Origin: JAFMDF01 sp965222705
Lineage (GTDB): Bacteria > Bacteroidota > Bacteroidia > Chitinophagales > Saprospiraceae
DNA length: 64,000 nt
Assembly (NCBI GenBank): GCA_965222705.1
Contig: CBDCUO010000016.1
Coordinates: 310,001 to 374,000, forward strand
Reading direction: 5' to 3'
Shown here in pieces: positions 34,651-43,607 of this stretch. The notes below the pieces were generated by a model. It had not been told where the DNA came from. It ran no database searches and saw only the letters and a program-made list of their open reading frames with translations. The position numbers and the translations under genes are program-made. How positions within the stretch are numbered: position 1 is the first letter of the stretch; each line of letters begins with the position of its first letter.

Positions 34651-35353
34651 AGGGGATGTATTTTTCGACCTTTTTTTTCCAAATCACATACGCCGCTCCA
34701 TTTAAGTGAATGCCATCTGCGGTAAATTTGGCATCCAAGTTTCCATTTTTATCTGTTAATTCATTATGAATATCCAGGTAGAAAATTTGTGATTTTTTAG
34801 CAAAATCTTTTAAATCTTTATTCAACAACCGAATTTCTCGATTACTAAAAACAGTGTTCTTTACCTGTGGGTTAACAGGCAAAATGCTTTGTATAAACAA
34901 TTGAGTATCAGGTGTTTGTTTTTTTATCTTTTCGATAATTTCTCGATAATTTTGAAAAATTTCAAGGCGATCTATAAAAAGAAAATCATTTACACCGATC
35001 ATTAAGAAAATAATTATAGGTTTTTGGTCAGTAATATTTTTCAGTCTATTCAAAAGTCCCCAGGTAGTATCACCAGCGATGCCTCGATTCTTTACTTTGG
35101 GATTATTCATCAATTCTTCCCACTGCCCCTGTTCAGTAATACTATCACCTAAAAAAACAATACTTCCTTTTGTGGAGGGCAGTACCTCGAAAAGATGTTT
35201 GCGGTTTTCGTATGTTCCAGCCAAGCCATTTGAATGAATCTTATGGATCATAAATTTAATCCCTCCCAACCTCTGTATTAGAAAAAGCAAAGCCCCCGCC
35301 AGTAATAAATTGGCAGCCAACGAAAAGATCAATAATTTTTTCCAACCTTGCAT
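34649..35353 (-). CDS. SGNH/GDSL-family esterase with N-terminal membrane anchor
   Basis: 234 residues. One N-terminal hydrophobic helix (LLIFSLAANLLLAGALLFLI) acts as signal anchor, so the enzyme faces the periplasm. Block I IVFLGDSITEQGQW carries the nucleophile Ser, block II glycine is in RGIAGDTTWGLL, block III IFLMIGVNDFLF has Asn, and block V FTADGIHLNGAAY has the Asp-x-x-His pair. All four catalytic blocks are intact. Substrate could be acylated glycans or lipids. Divergent from the frameshifted SUMF1-like gene; ends at the SRP RNA terminator. Confidence 0.9.
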   Translation of the reverse strand: MQGWKKLLIFSLAANLLLAGALLFLIQRLGGIKFMIHKIHSNGLAGTYENRKHLFEVLPSTKGSIVFLGDSITEQGQWEELMNNPKVKNRGIAGDTTWGLLNRLKNITDQKPIIIFLMIGVNDFLFIDRLEIFQNYREIIEKIKKQTPDTQLFIQSILPVNPQVKNTVFSNREIRLLNKDLKDFAKKSQIFYLDIHNELTDKNGNLDAKFTADGIHLNGAAYVIWKKKVEKYIP

Positions 35354-35410
35354 AAAATTGTATTTTTGTTTTTTTAGCGCAAACGGCCCGCCAAATTAGG
35401 AAATAGTAAG

Positions 35411-35418
35411 TACATTTG
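35411..35418 (+). promoter_or_regulatory. Candidate promoter box of the SUMF1-like lipoprotein gene
   Basis: TACATTTG is an exact match to TAnnTTTG, about 60 bases before the lipoprotein start at 35480. No clear TTTG element is seen 19-21 bases upstream. Confidence 0.35.
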
Positions 35419-35479
35419 AACAACTTACAGAGATAAAAAATCAGATGGGCAACTTTGTGCTAGTTAATTCCAAAAAAAA

Positions 35480-36614
35480 ATGATTTTTTTGTATATACTT
35501 ATTTTTTCCTCTTTATTCTTTAGCACCTCTTGCAATAGGAAACCAGAGCAAGTACATACTACCTACGAAAACCCTGCGATGTGTTATGAAATAGATGATA
35601 AGGCTCCATTACGCTATTTGAACCCCAAGATACTGGAAGAAATAAAGGCCATCCCGCCAGACCTTAATCAATTGTCCACTAATACAGGACATGGTATTCA
35701 TTGAAGGAGGAGCCTTTCAAATGGGTGGCGATAATGAACAAGCAAGAGCAGATGAGTTCCCTAAAATACCTACTAAAGTCAGCGACTTTTGGATGGATAA
35801 AACAGAAGTAACTAATGCTCAATTTAGCGCATTCATTAACGCAACAGGCTATAAAACGATTGCAGAAAGGAAAGTAGATCTCGAGGAGATCATGTCCCAG
35901 TTGCCGCCGGAAACACCCCCGCCACCAGAGGAGGCTCTTCAACCATTTGCATTGGTCTTTGTTGCTCCTGAAAAGCAAGTACCCAATAGCGCTCACTTTT
36001 GGTGGAAAGCAATCAAAGGGGCAAATTGGCGACAGCCACAAGGGCCAGGCAGCAACATAGAAGGAAAAGAAAACTATCCGGTAGTGCAAATTGCCTGGTA
36101 CGATGCCCTGGCTTATTGCAAGTGGGCAGGAAAACGGCTCCCTACGGAAGCGGAATGGGAATACGCTTCCAGGGGTGGAAAAAAAGGAAAAATATATCCA
36201 TGGGGAAACAAAAATATCGAAATGGGAAAAGCAAGAGCTAACTACTGGCAAGGGCCATTTCCTTACAAAAATGAAGTGCTGGATGGTTTTGAACGGTTGG
36301 CCCCCGTTGCTACCTTTGCTCCTAATGGGTATGGCTTATATGATATGGCGGGCAATGTCTGGGAATTATGCGCCGACTGGTATCATGCCAATTATTACCC
36401 TTATCGTCTAAAAAATAAGATTATAAATAATCCTAGGGGGCCTGGCAATAGCTTTGACCCAGATGAACAAACCATACCCAAAAAAGTCATTAGGGGTGGC
36501 TCTTTTTTATGCAATGATGCTTATTGTTCTGGTTATCGAGTTGCGGCTAGAATGAAATCGAGTGCAGATACTGGCCTGGAACATACCGGATTTAGATGCG
36601 TGCGGGATAAATAA
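35480..36614 (+). pseudogene. Formylglycine-generating-enzyme-like lipoprotein (SUMF1 family), frameshifted
   Basis: Two overlapping frames that make sense only together. 35480-35704 encodes a lipoprotein signal (cysteine at residue 19, FFSTSCNRK) and a linker. 35691-36614 (307 residues) encodes the whole SUMF1/FGE-sulfatase domain: MVFIEGGAFQMGGDNEQARA, FWMDKTEVTNAQF, WYDALAYCKWAGKRLPTEAEWEYA, GLYDMAGNVWEL, KVIRGGSFLCND and GFRCVRD. Removing one G at 35687-35688 joins them (...NTDMVFIEGG). As sequenced, the domain would lack its export signal. It could be a sequencing error or a fresh pseudogene. Catalytic-pair cysteines of true FGE are not obvious, so it is probably a GldJ/GldK-like or structural member (inference). 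Confidence 0.75.
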
Positions 36615-36655
36615 CTATTTAAATAATTTTACAATCAATCACTCATTTGTTCAGA

Positions 36656-37410
36656 ATGATAAAATTAAGCAATATTTCAACCAAACCACCAGAAACTGCC
36701 AATAAGCCGGCGATTAAAAAAGAAACCCGCGAATTATTAGAAAAACTGAAAGACTTACAATATTTGTTGAATGCAGAAGAAAAGTACAGCTTATTAGTCA
36801 TTCTGCAAGGCATGGACGCTAGTGGAAAAGACGGAATTACTAAAAAGGTTTTTGGAGCCTGTAGTCCCGGTGGAATCAATGTCCACTCTTTTAAAAAACC
36901 AACTGATGAAGAGTTTGCCCATGATTTTCTTTGGCGTATCCATAAAGTCGTACCTCGCAAGGGAATGATCGTCGTATTTAATCGCTCTCACTACGAAGAT
37001 GTTTTGATTCAGCGAGTACATAAATGGATTACAGAGGAACATGCTGAAAAGCGTATTGCAGCCATCAATGCTTTTGAGGAATTATTGGTGTTTGACAACA
37101 AAACCGTTATTCTAAAAATTTTACTTGCATTTATCCAAGGATCAACAAGCGATCGAATTGCAACAACGAATAGATGAAAACAAAAAGCACTGGAAGCACA
37201 ATGATAACGACTGGAAAGAACGAGCACATTGGGACGAGTACATGCGCTGCTACGAAGAAGCCATCAATCAGTCAAGTATCCCTTTGGCAAATTATCCCGA
37301 TGGATGAGCGGTGGTATGGGCAACATCTAATTGCTAAAAAAGTAGTGGAAACCTTACAAGGGCTGAATATGCAATTTCCCGAATTAGAATCTTCTATGAC
37401 CATAAAGTAA
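36656..37410 (+). pseudogene. Polyphosphate kinase 2 family protein, two frameshifts
   Basis: PPK2 sequence spread over three frames. Frame one (36656 to about 37113; the open frame runs to 37177) has the Walker A block GMDASGKDGITKKVFG and Walker B VFNRSHYEDVLIQRVH. Frame two (from about 37124) continues YLHLSKDQQ... and KHWKHNDNDWKERAHWDEY. Frame three (about 37281-37410) has the lid and C-terminus WQIIPMDERWYGQHLIAKKVVETL. One extra base in the A5T4 run at 37114-37122 and one in CCCTTT at 37280-37285 explain both shifts; without them the protein is about 250 residues and complete. PPK2 transfers phosphate between polyphosphate and nucleotides. Either inactivated or a sequencing artefact. 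Confidence 0.8.
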
Positions 37411-37431
37411 GAATAGGTGCTGTTTTTGATA

Positions 37432-38385
37432 TTAAAATGGCAAGTTATTCACATCCACATTGCCCCCAGTAAGGATCATTCCTATTTTTTTACCCTTAAA
37501 ACGCTCTTTTTGTTGTAAAAGTGCCGCAAAAGGGACGGCGCTGCTGGGTTCAATAATAATTTTCATCCGCTCCCAAATTAGTCGCATAGCAGCAATAATT
37601 TCTTCTTCTGAAACTGTAATAATGTCATTGACATATTTAGAAATAATCTCAAAAGTATAAATTCCCAAATTGGTTCGCAAGCCATCTGCAATAGTATCTG
37701 TACGGGTATTATGCTCCATTTTTCCACTTTTAAAGGAACGATAGGCATCATCTGCCCATTTTGGCTCTGCGCCAATAATCATGGCATTGGGCAATAAATA
37801 ATGGGCACTTAAAGCCGTGCCGCTCATCAACCCCCCTCCTCCTATAGGAGCAAAAAGGACTTCCAAATCAGCTACTTCTTCGATCAATTCCTTCGCACAA
37901 GTCGCTTGCCCAGCGATCACATCATAGTTATTATAAGGGTGTAAAAAGGTTGCTCCAGTTTTTGCTGTGACTTCCTCCAGAGTCGTTTCTCTGGCCTCTA
38001 AAGTCGGTTGACAAGTAATAATCTCTGCGCCATATTCTTCTGTCGCAGCCCTTTTAATCGCAGGAGCATTGGAAGGCATGACGATATAGGCTTTAATGCT
38101 ATAATTTTGGGCGGATAAAGCCACCGCTTGTGCATGGTTTCCGGAGGAGTGAGTTGCAATTCCCCTAGCTCTTTCTTTTGAACTCAAAGCCATGGTAGCA
38201 CTAATTGCTCCCCTCATCTTAAATGCGCCTACTTTTTGAAAGTTTTCGCATTTGAAATATATTTTTGCTCCGCTAATTCTATTGATACTGGAAGAAGAAA
38301 TAACAGGTGTGTTATTAATAAAAGGATCAATGGCTGCATGTCTATTGTCTATATCCTCGAATGTGGGAATATTTTGTAATTTCAT
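37432..38385 (-). CDS. PLP-dependent threonine dehydratase / serine racemase
   Basis: 317 residues of fold-type II. The PLP lysine lies in ENFQKVGAFKMRGAISA (K near 56), SSGNHAQAVALSA binds the substrate, and the glycine-rich phosphate loop is APIGGGGLMSGTA. The C-terminus ends ILTGGNVDVNNLPF. There is no ACT regulatory domain, so it is the catabolic or racemase type rather than biosynthetic IlvA. DADYRS-type motifs (DDAYRSFKSGK) match serine racemase/TdcB relatives. Converges on the PPK2 gene, 21 bases apart; 30 bases downstream of menA. Confidence 0.9.
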   Translation of the reverse strand: MKLQNIPTFEDIDNRHAAIDPFINNTPVISSSSINRISGAKIYFKCENFQKVGAFKMRGAISATMALSSKERARGIATHSSGNHAQAVALSAQNYSIKAYIVMPSNAPAIKRAATEEYGAEIITCQPTLEARETTLEEVTAKTGATFLHPYNNYDVIAGQATCAKELIEEVADLEVLFAPIGGGGLMSGTALSAHYLLPNAMIIGAEPKWADDAYRSFKSGKMEHNTRTDTIADGLRTNLGIYTFEIISKYVNDIITVSEEEIIAAMRLIWERMKIIIEPSSAVPFAALLQQKERFKGKKIGMILTGGNVDVNNLPF

Positions 38386-38415
38386 AAAAACAAAATTATC
38401 GGTTTTAAAACAAAG

Positions 38416-39312
38416 TCAGCTCAAAATTTGACCCATTCCAAAGGTTAATACAAAAATGACCGTCGAAATAGCCATTTGTTTTAAATAGGGGTCTAGTTCC
38501 ATTGCTATTTGTTTAGTCCGTACAGCTTTATAATTAATATATAAAAAAGGAATAGTCAATAAAAACAACAATTGCCACCAATTATGAAAATTTAATAATA
38601 CAAAAATGCTCGCCAGAATGATCGCTCCAGCCAATAAAAACAGATGATAAATCACCGCTTTCTCTCTACCTAACCTCACTGGAATAGAATATTTTCCAGC
38701 TAATTTATCAGACTCAATATCCCGAATATTATTGACATTGATCACGCCAACCGTTAAAAAACCCAGAGAAGTAGCGGGTAGCATATAAACAGACTCAAAA
38801 GTATGCGTATGCAGATAATAAGTCGCCAAAGTCGCCACCCAGCCAAAAAAAATCAACACAAATAAATCCCCAAAACCTCGATACCCATAAGGAAATTTCC
38901 CACTTGTATAAGTAATTGCTGCAATAACTGCTGCAATGCCGATAACCAGAAAAATGAGGAAATCTTCCATAGATTGAATGGCGTAAACTAGTAGGGCAAT
39001 TCCCGAAAAAAGCGATAGAGTACTTAATAAAATCATCGCATTTTTCATAGACTTTTTACTGATTGCCCCAGACTGAACAGTGCGCATTGGACCGGTCCGT
39101 ACTTCACTATCCGCTCCATGAACAGCATCTCCATAATCGTTCGAAAGATTGGATAATACCTGTAAAAAAACAGCCGTTAAGGTAGCTAATAAGAACACTT
39201 TTAGGTCAAAACTCTGGTCTTTGGCAGCTAAAAAACTTCCCATACCAACGCTGGCAACAGCCAAAGGCAACGTCCTTAATCTAATTGCAGTAATCCAATT
39301 TTTCAATGCCAT
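38416..39312 (-). CDS. menA: 1,4-dihydroxy-2-naphthoate polyprenyltransferase
   Basis: Attaches the polyprenyl tail in menaquinone synthesis at the inner membrane. 298 residues with eight or nine hydrophobic helices. First Asp-rich motif SNDYGDAVHGADSE and second NNIRDIESDKLAGK are the prenyl-diphosphate/Mg sites. The N-terminus has KNWITAIRLRTLPLAVA, the usual UbiA-family opening. It provides the quinone for the menaquinone-type succinate dehydrogenase at the left of the window. Shares its direction with the threonine dehydratase. Confidence 0.94.
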   Translation of the reverse strand: MALKNWITAIRLRTLPLAVASVGMGSFLAAKDQSFDLKVFLLATLTAVFLQVLSNLSNDYGDAVHGADSEVRTGPMRTVQSGAISKKSMKNAMILLSTLSLFSGIALLVYAIQSMEDFLIFLVIGIAAVIAAITYTSGKFPYGYRGFGDLFVLIFFGWVATLATYYLHTHTFESVYMLPATSLGFLTVGVINVNNIRDIESDKLAGKYSIPVRLGREKAVIYHLFLLAGAIILASIFVLLNFHNWWQLLFLLTIPFLYINYKAVRTKQIAMELDPYLKQMAISTVIFVLTFGMGQILS

Positions 39313-39801
39313 GAAAACCTAATTCTAGTATTCAATAATATCACAGTCAATATTGGATGCTCATCACTTTGTTTAATAAGTTCCAAATCAACACTACCCT
39401 TCATTTAAGCTAACTATTTTGTACATTCACCACCTAAAATCCCTACAAAATATGGATTCTCTCCGTATATATCCGCCATCCAAAGCTCTTCTTTTTCATA
39501 ATTATTGAACTCTTTGTTGGAAGGTACGTTTAAAAAAGGTTTATACCAAAGTAGTTTTGTTTATTTAGTGAATACTCGAACCCACTAATGGTGATGTGCT
39601 ATGTCAATGATAATAAGCGTTTCATTTTGCTTCAGATCAGGTTTGTAAATATATCTTTTAATTATTCCTTGTATTTTCGCTACTTTTACCCAAAATAGGG
39701 AGACGACATTAATTAATCCCCTAATTTAAGAACAATCCAAGAAGAAATAACTTTATTATTTTATTAGATAATTAAAAAACAAATTTAAACAAGGCTTTTT
39801 T
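39313..39801. other. 489-bp intergenic region with a degenerate coding remnant
   Basis: Lies between menA (leftward) and the SulP transporter (rightward). About 220 bases on the minus strand read like decayed protein-coding DNA (see 39414-39645). The final 150 bases before the SulP start are AT-rich without a clear TAnnTTTG box. No RNA structure found. Confidence 0.5.
39414..39645 (-). pseudogene. Remnant of an unknown coding sequence
   Basis: On the minus strand a frame ending at TAG 39414-39416 reads naturally: KLLWYKPFLNVPSNKEFNN, then EKEELWMADIYGENPYFVG and ILGGECTK. Upstream it has two stops in the same frame (…IAHHH stop WVRVFTK stop), and a neighbouring frame reads GFEYSLNKQNYFGINLF. 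Amino-acid composition is protein-like but no start or family is recognised. Best explained as the 3' end of a decayed gene; could also be chance. Confidence 0.3.
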
Positions 39802-41673
39802 ATGAAAAAACAATTTATTAGCTTTTCTAACTTTAAAGGAGATTTATTTGGAGGTATTACGGCAGGTATTGTTGCATTACCCCTAGCACTAGCTTTTGGA
39901 CTCCAATCGGGACTAGGAGCAGCAGCAGGGCTTTATGGGGCTATATTTATCGGTTTTTTCGCTGCTCTTTTTGGCGGAACCAACACCCAAATTTCTGGAC
40001 CTACTGCCCCCATGACAGCAGTAAGCATGGTCATTATTGCAGGAATTGTAGCCGCTAATGAAGGGGATATAAGTCGAGCCTTGCCCTCTATTTTAATAGT
40101 CTTTCTACTAGCAGGGTTAATACAAATTGTTCTAGGCTTTTTGAAAGTCGGGCAATATATTCGCTACATTCCATATCCGGTAGTATCGGGGTTTATGACG
40201 GGGATTGGCTTGATTATTTTGATTACACAGATATTACCTATACTGGGCTATTATCCGAAAGAAGATGTGAGTTTTATAGACAAATTTGTCCCCCAAGCGG
40301 AAGAAGTAATGCTCGAAAGGATATTGCGAGAGGAAGCTGCCGAAGATATTTTGGTTTTAGAGGATTTTAAAGAAACCGTGAAGCGCGCAGGAGATATTAC
40401 TCGGGAAGAGATATTGCAGGAAGCAGGAGCATTGGCTTCCAATAATGCTTCTGGGGTTATTGGTGCGCTTAAACTAATGAGTCGAGCAATAGGAAACATC
40501 AATTATATCGATTTGATATTGGGCTTGCTCACTATTATCATTATCTATGGGTTTAAACGCATTACCAAAGTAGTACCTAGCACCTTGGTCGCCCTTTTAG
40601 TGGTTTCAATAGGGGCATTTTTTCTTATTCCGGACTATCGGACTATTGGGAATATTCCGAGCGGTTTTCCACTTTTGCATCTCGAGATTTTTACTGGATT
40701 TCAGCTAAGTCAAATTCAACCTTATATTCTGACAGCTGCTTCCCTTGCAGCTTTAGGTGCGATTGACTCTTTGCTTACTTCCATTGTTGCAGATAATATG
40801 ACCAAAACCAAGCATGATCCTAATAAAGAACTAGTGGGTCAAGGCATTGGGAACTCCATCGCGGCTGTATTCGGAGGTATTCCTGGCGCAGGTGCCACTA
40901 TTCGAACCGTTGTAAATATTGACTCTGGTGGAAAGACCAAGCTTTCGGGCATGATTGCTGGTTTATTACTTTTAGTGATCCTTTTATCTTTAGGTAATTT
41001 AGCTTCTAAAATACCGGCAGCTGTATTGGCAGGTATTTTGGTTACTGTAGGAATTGGCGTAATAGACTATAAAGGACTTCGACAGATTCGACAATTGCCT
41101 TTAAGTGAAGTAGTGGTCATGTTTTTGGTATTGGGTTTAACCGTATTTGTAGGCTTAATAGAAGCCGTGGCTATTGGGTTGATTTTGGCATCTATTCTTT
41201 TTATGAAAAAAATATCCGATGTAGTGGACCACCGCACTATTACCGCACCTTTAAGAGAATTTTCCAGAGAAATCTCATGGGCGGACGAAGGAGATATGAT
41301 TGATCGCTATGGGAAAAGAATTTATATCAAACACCTACACGGCCCATTGTTCTTTGGTTTTGCTTCCAGATTTCAAGATATGGTAAAAGCACTGCCGGAG
41401 GTAGAAATCGTAGTCATTCGAATGGACCGAGTGCCTTATGTAGATCAATCTGGTCTTTACGCTATGGAAGATGCCATTATGGATTTACAAGCCCAAAACA
41501 TCAAAGTCGTATTCACGGATGTCCACGGGCAACCTTTGGATATGTTTGAGCGGTTTAATCTCATTCCTGGATTAGTGAAGGAAGAATACTGCTTCGAAGA
41601 CTTCAAAGAATGTTCGGACTGGTTAAAAGCGCATTTAAAAGGTAGCTATGAACTGAAAACAGATACAGTATAA
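39802..41673 (+). CDS. SulP-family anion transporter with STAS domain
   Basis: 623 residues. About eleven membrane helices beginning FKGDLFGGITAGIVALPLA, with the family block ISGPTAPMTAVS near 65-75 and TMTKTKHDPNKELVGQGIGN-type segments after the helix GAIDSLLTSIVAD. The C-terminal STAS domain (about 510-615) has VPYVDQSGLYAMEDAI with the serine that is phosphorylated in other STAS proteins. Transports sulfate, bicarbonate or another small anion. A hydrophilic helical insertion of about 75 residues (about 153-230, from YYPKEDVSF to the next helix near NINYIDLI) interrupts the membrane domain. Convergent with the yigZ gene across a short hairpin. Confidence 0.92.
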   Translation: MKKQFISFSNFKGDLFGGITAGIVALPLALAFGLQSGLGAAAGLYGAIFIGFFAALFGGTNTQISGPTAPMTAVSMVIIAGIVAANEGDISRALPSILIVFLLAGLIQIVLGFLKVGQYIRYIPYPVVSGFMTGIGLIILITQILPILGYYPKEDVSFIDKFVPQAEEVMLERILREEAAEDILVLEDFKETVKRAGDITREEILQEAGALASNNASGVIGALKLMSRAIGNINYIDLILGLLTIIIIYGFKRITKVVPSTLVALLVVSIGAFFLIPDYRTIGNIPSGFPLLHLEIFTGFQLSQIQPYILTAASLAALGAIDSLLTSIVADNMTKTKHDPNKELVGQGIGNSIAAVFGGIPGAGATIRTVVNIDSGGKTKLSGMIAGLLLLVILLSLGNLASKIPAAVLAGILVTVGIGVIDYKGLRQIRQLPLSEVVVMFLVLGLTVFVGLIEAVAIGLILASILFMKKISDVVDHRTITAPLREFSREISWADEGDMIDRYGKRIYIKHLHGPLFFGFASRFQDMVKALPEVEIVVIRMDRVPYVDQSGLYAMEDAIMDLQAQNIKVVFTDVHGQPLDMFERFNLIPGLVKEEYCFEDFKECSDWLKAHLKGSYELKTDTV

Positions 41674-41674
41674 A

Positions 41675-41706
41675 GAGAAAGGCCCTAAAGCATTAGCCTC
41701 TTTCTC
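41675..41706. terminator. Hairpin between convergent SulP and YigZ genes
   Basis: GAGAAAG (41675-41681) pairs with CTTTCTC (41700-41706), with further GG/CC contacts inside. It overlaps the last codons of yigZ. T-runs are short, so termination is possible but not certain. Confidence 0.35.
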
Positions 41707-42358
41707 CCAAATAATCAATGGTTAGCCCTTCAATTTTTTCCAAATCTTTTGCCATTGCCAAATGCACTTTGGCAATGGCAGCTTTTAAGTGGATTAAAGT
41801 AGTCGGGGCAGCACTTTTGCGAATGGCAATTTGTACTTTCCCAATTGAGCCAAAATTCTGATGAATCATTTCCAAATTGTATTTTTTTATGGCGTTCATC
41901 ACTTCACTCATTAGTGCATAATCAAAGGTTAGTTGGTAAACAACTTCTACTGTTTTTTCGATGATTTCTGCATTTTCTAAAGCAGCAGCAGCACTCAATT
42001 TATAAGCGTTAATCAACCCAGATGCTCCTAGTAATGTTCCACCAAAATACCGCACTACAATGATAATGATATTCGTTAAACCAAAACTGTCAATGCGCCC
42101 GAGAATGGGTTTTCCTGCGGTACCAGAAGGCTCGCCGTCATCATTGGTTCGAAAATTATTTTCATCTAGCCCCAAACGATAAGCGTAACAATAATGCCTG
42201 GCTTTAGGGTGTGCCTTTTTGACAGCTTCCAAGTGCATCTGCCATTCTGACTCACTATTAGCAGGAAAAGCGTAAGCTAGAAATTTACTGCCTTTGTTTT
42301 TAAATTCACCCTTAGAAGAACCAGAAATGGTCTGATAGATGTCTTTCATTAGCTGCAA
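41693..42358 (-). CDS. yigZ: YigZ/IMPACT-family protein
   Basis: 221 residues. The UPF0029/IMPACT signature NDDGEPSGTAGKPIL follows HPKARHYCYAYRL, and VVRYFGGTLLGASGLINAY is the second conserved block. The C-terminal domain (EVVYQLTFDYALMSEVMNAI) has the ferredoxin-like DUF1949 fold. The family is linked to translation control; in bacteria the role is undefined. The start at 42358 gives the common length. Divergent from the sua5 gene with a 122-base gap. Confidence 0.92.
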   Translation of the reverse strand: MQLMKDIYQTISGSSKGEFKNKGSKFLAYAFPANSESEWQMHLEAVKKAHPKARHYCYAYRLGLDENNFRTNDDGEPSGTAGKPILGRIDSFGLTNIIIIVVRYFGGTLLGASGLINAYKLSAAAALENAEIIEKTVEVVYQLTFDYALMSEVMNAIKKYNLEMIHQNFGSIGKVQIAIRKSAAPTTLIHLKAAIAKVHLAMAKDLEKIEGLTIDYLGERG

Positions 42359-42480
42359 AAGTAGCTAGAAAAAAGCTATTTTAAAATCATCAATTATTAC
42401 AAACCTTGTGCTACCTTGTATCCTTTTTATTGCAGATAGTCAGGAAAAGCAGCGAATTAGCTACTACATAAAAAAGTCAA

Positions 42481-43437
42481 ATGTCCACTTCAGGGGTTAA
42501 TATTGCTTATGCAATTTCTTTATTAAAACAAGCATACTTGGTAGCCATTCCTACCGAAACGGTCTATGGATTAGCAGGTAATGCGTTGAACGAAGTCGTC
42601 GTTAGTAAAATATTTGAGATCAAAAATCGCCCTACTTTCGACCCCTTGATTATTCACACGAACAGTTTAGACCGTCTTAAAAACTATATTGAAGAAATTC
42701 CACCACTCTTATTAGATTTAGCCGAGGAATTTATGCCAGGAGCGTTAAGTATTTTGGTAAAAAAAAAGGAAGCGATTCCAGATATTGTCACCGCAGGATT
42801 GCCAAAGGTTGCCATTAGAATTCCAAGTCATCCAATGACTTTAGAGTTATTGGCAAGTTTGGATTTTCCCCTTGCTGCGCCCAGTGCCAACCCATTTGGC
42901 TACATTAGCCCAACTACCTCCCAGCATGTAATCAAGCAATTAGGTAGTAAAATACCTTATGTTCTAGACGGTGGTCCATGCACTATTGGTTTGGAAAGCA
43001 CTATTGTGGAGCATACTGCTAAAGGGATTAAAGTGCTTAGAAAAGGGGGGGTTCCGATAGAGGCTATTGAAAAAATTGTGGGCAATGTGTTGGTTCAAGA
43101 ACATTCTAGCAGCCACCCTGCCGCACCGGGTATGTTGAAAAGTCATTATGCCCCTAAAATTCCTTTGGTCGTTGAAGACGTAGCAACTATTTTAAAAAAA
43201 TATGCACCTGATAAAATTGGTGTTTTGGCTTTTCACAAACCTTTTCTCGAAATTCCATTAACGCATCAATTTTTACTTTCAGAAAAAAGAGACTTGGCAG
43301 AGGCAGCACGCAATTTATTTGCCTTTATGCGTCAGTTGGATGATCTGAATCTAGATATTATTGTAGCAGAATTTGTTCCTGAAGTTGGCTTGGGTAGGGC
43401 GATCAATGATAAAATAAAAAGAGCGGCAGCAAGGTGA
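42481..43437 (+). CDS. sua5: L-threonylcarbamoyladenylate synthase (Sua5/YrdC family)
   Basis: Makes threonylcarbamoyl-AMP from threonine, bicarbonate and ATP for the t6A37 tRNA modification. 318 residues: a YrdC domain (about 1-205) with PTETVYGLAGNAL, KNRPTFDPLIIH, LAAPSANPFGYISPT and GLESTIVE, followed by a linker with AAPGMLKSHYAP and a C-terminal Sua5 domain. The two-domain form is Sua5 rather than the short TsaC. Upstream gap 122 bases. Its TGA directly abuts the stop of a small convergent ORF. Confidence 0.95.
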   Translation: MSTSGVNIAYAISLLKQAYLVAIPTETVYGLAGNALNEVVVSKIFEIKNRPTFDPLIIHTNSLDRLKNYIEEIPPLLLDLAEEFMPGALSILVKKKEAIPDIVTAGLPKVAIRIPSHPMTLELLASLDFPLAAPSANPFGYISPTTSQHVIKQLGSKIPYVLDGGPCTIGLESTIVEHTAKGIKVLRKGGVPIEAIEKIVGNVLVQEHSSSHPAAPGMLKSHYAPKIPLVVEDVATILKKYAPDKIGVLAFHKPFLEIPLTHQFLLSEKRDLAEAARNLFAFMRQLDDLNLDIIVAEFVPEVGLGRAINDKIKRAAAR

Positions 43438-43590
43438 TCACTCTTTGGGATTAATCCATTCAAAATAAATTCCCGAAATCAAAAATCCGCCCAAAACACC
43501 CAATGCAAAAATTTCGTTCACTCCTATCACCAACTCCATAGCTGCGTAAGAAATGATTAATGCTATAATTCCAAGTAGCCAACGTTTCAT
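43438..43590 (-). CDS. Small membrane protein of 50 residues, unknown
   Basis: ATG 43588-43590 to TGA 43438-43440. The protein opens MKRWLLGIIALIISYAAMEL, contains a second hydrophobic helix around FALGVLGGFLISGIYF and ends WINPKE: a two-helix membrane protein with a positively charged N-terminus. It fills the gap between sua5 and the epimerase gene, and its stop immediately adjoins the sua5 stop. It lies 17 bases downstream of the epimerase gene on the same strand and so probably shares its transcript. The reading is clean but no family is recognised. Confidence 0.65.
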   Translation of the reverse strand: MKRWLLGIIALIISYAAMELVIGVNEIFALGVLGGFLISGIYFEWINPKE

Positions 43591-43607
43591 CTCAATTAAT
43601 TATTCGT

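Noticed and set aside
35687..35693. Programmed ribosomal frameshift in the SUMF1-like gene
   Set aside because: No slippery heptamer, downstream pseudoknot or internal Shine-Dalgarno-like stimulator is visible.
35679..36251. 190-residue minus-strand frame across the SUMF1 domain
   Set aside because: Shadow of a recognised domain on the plus strand, with a cysteine- and phenylalanine-rich composition unlike real proteins.
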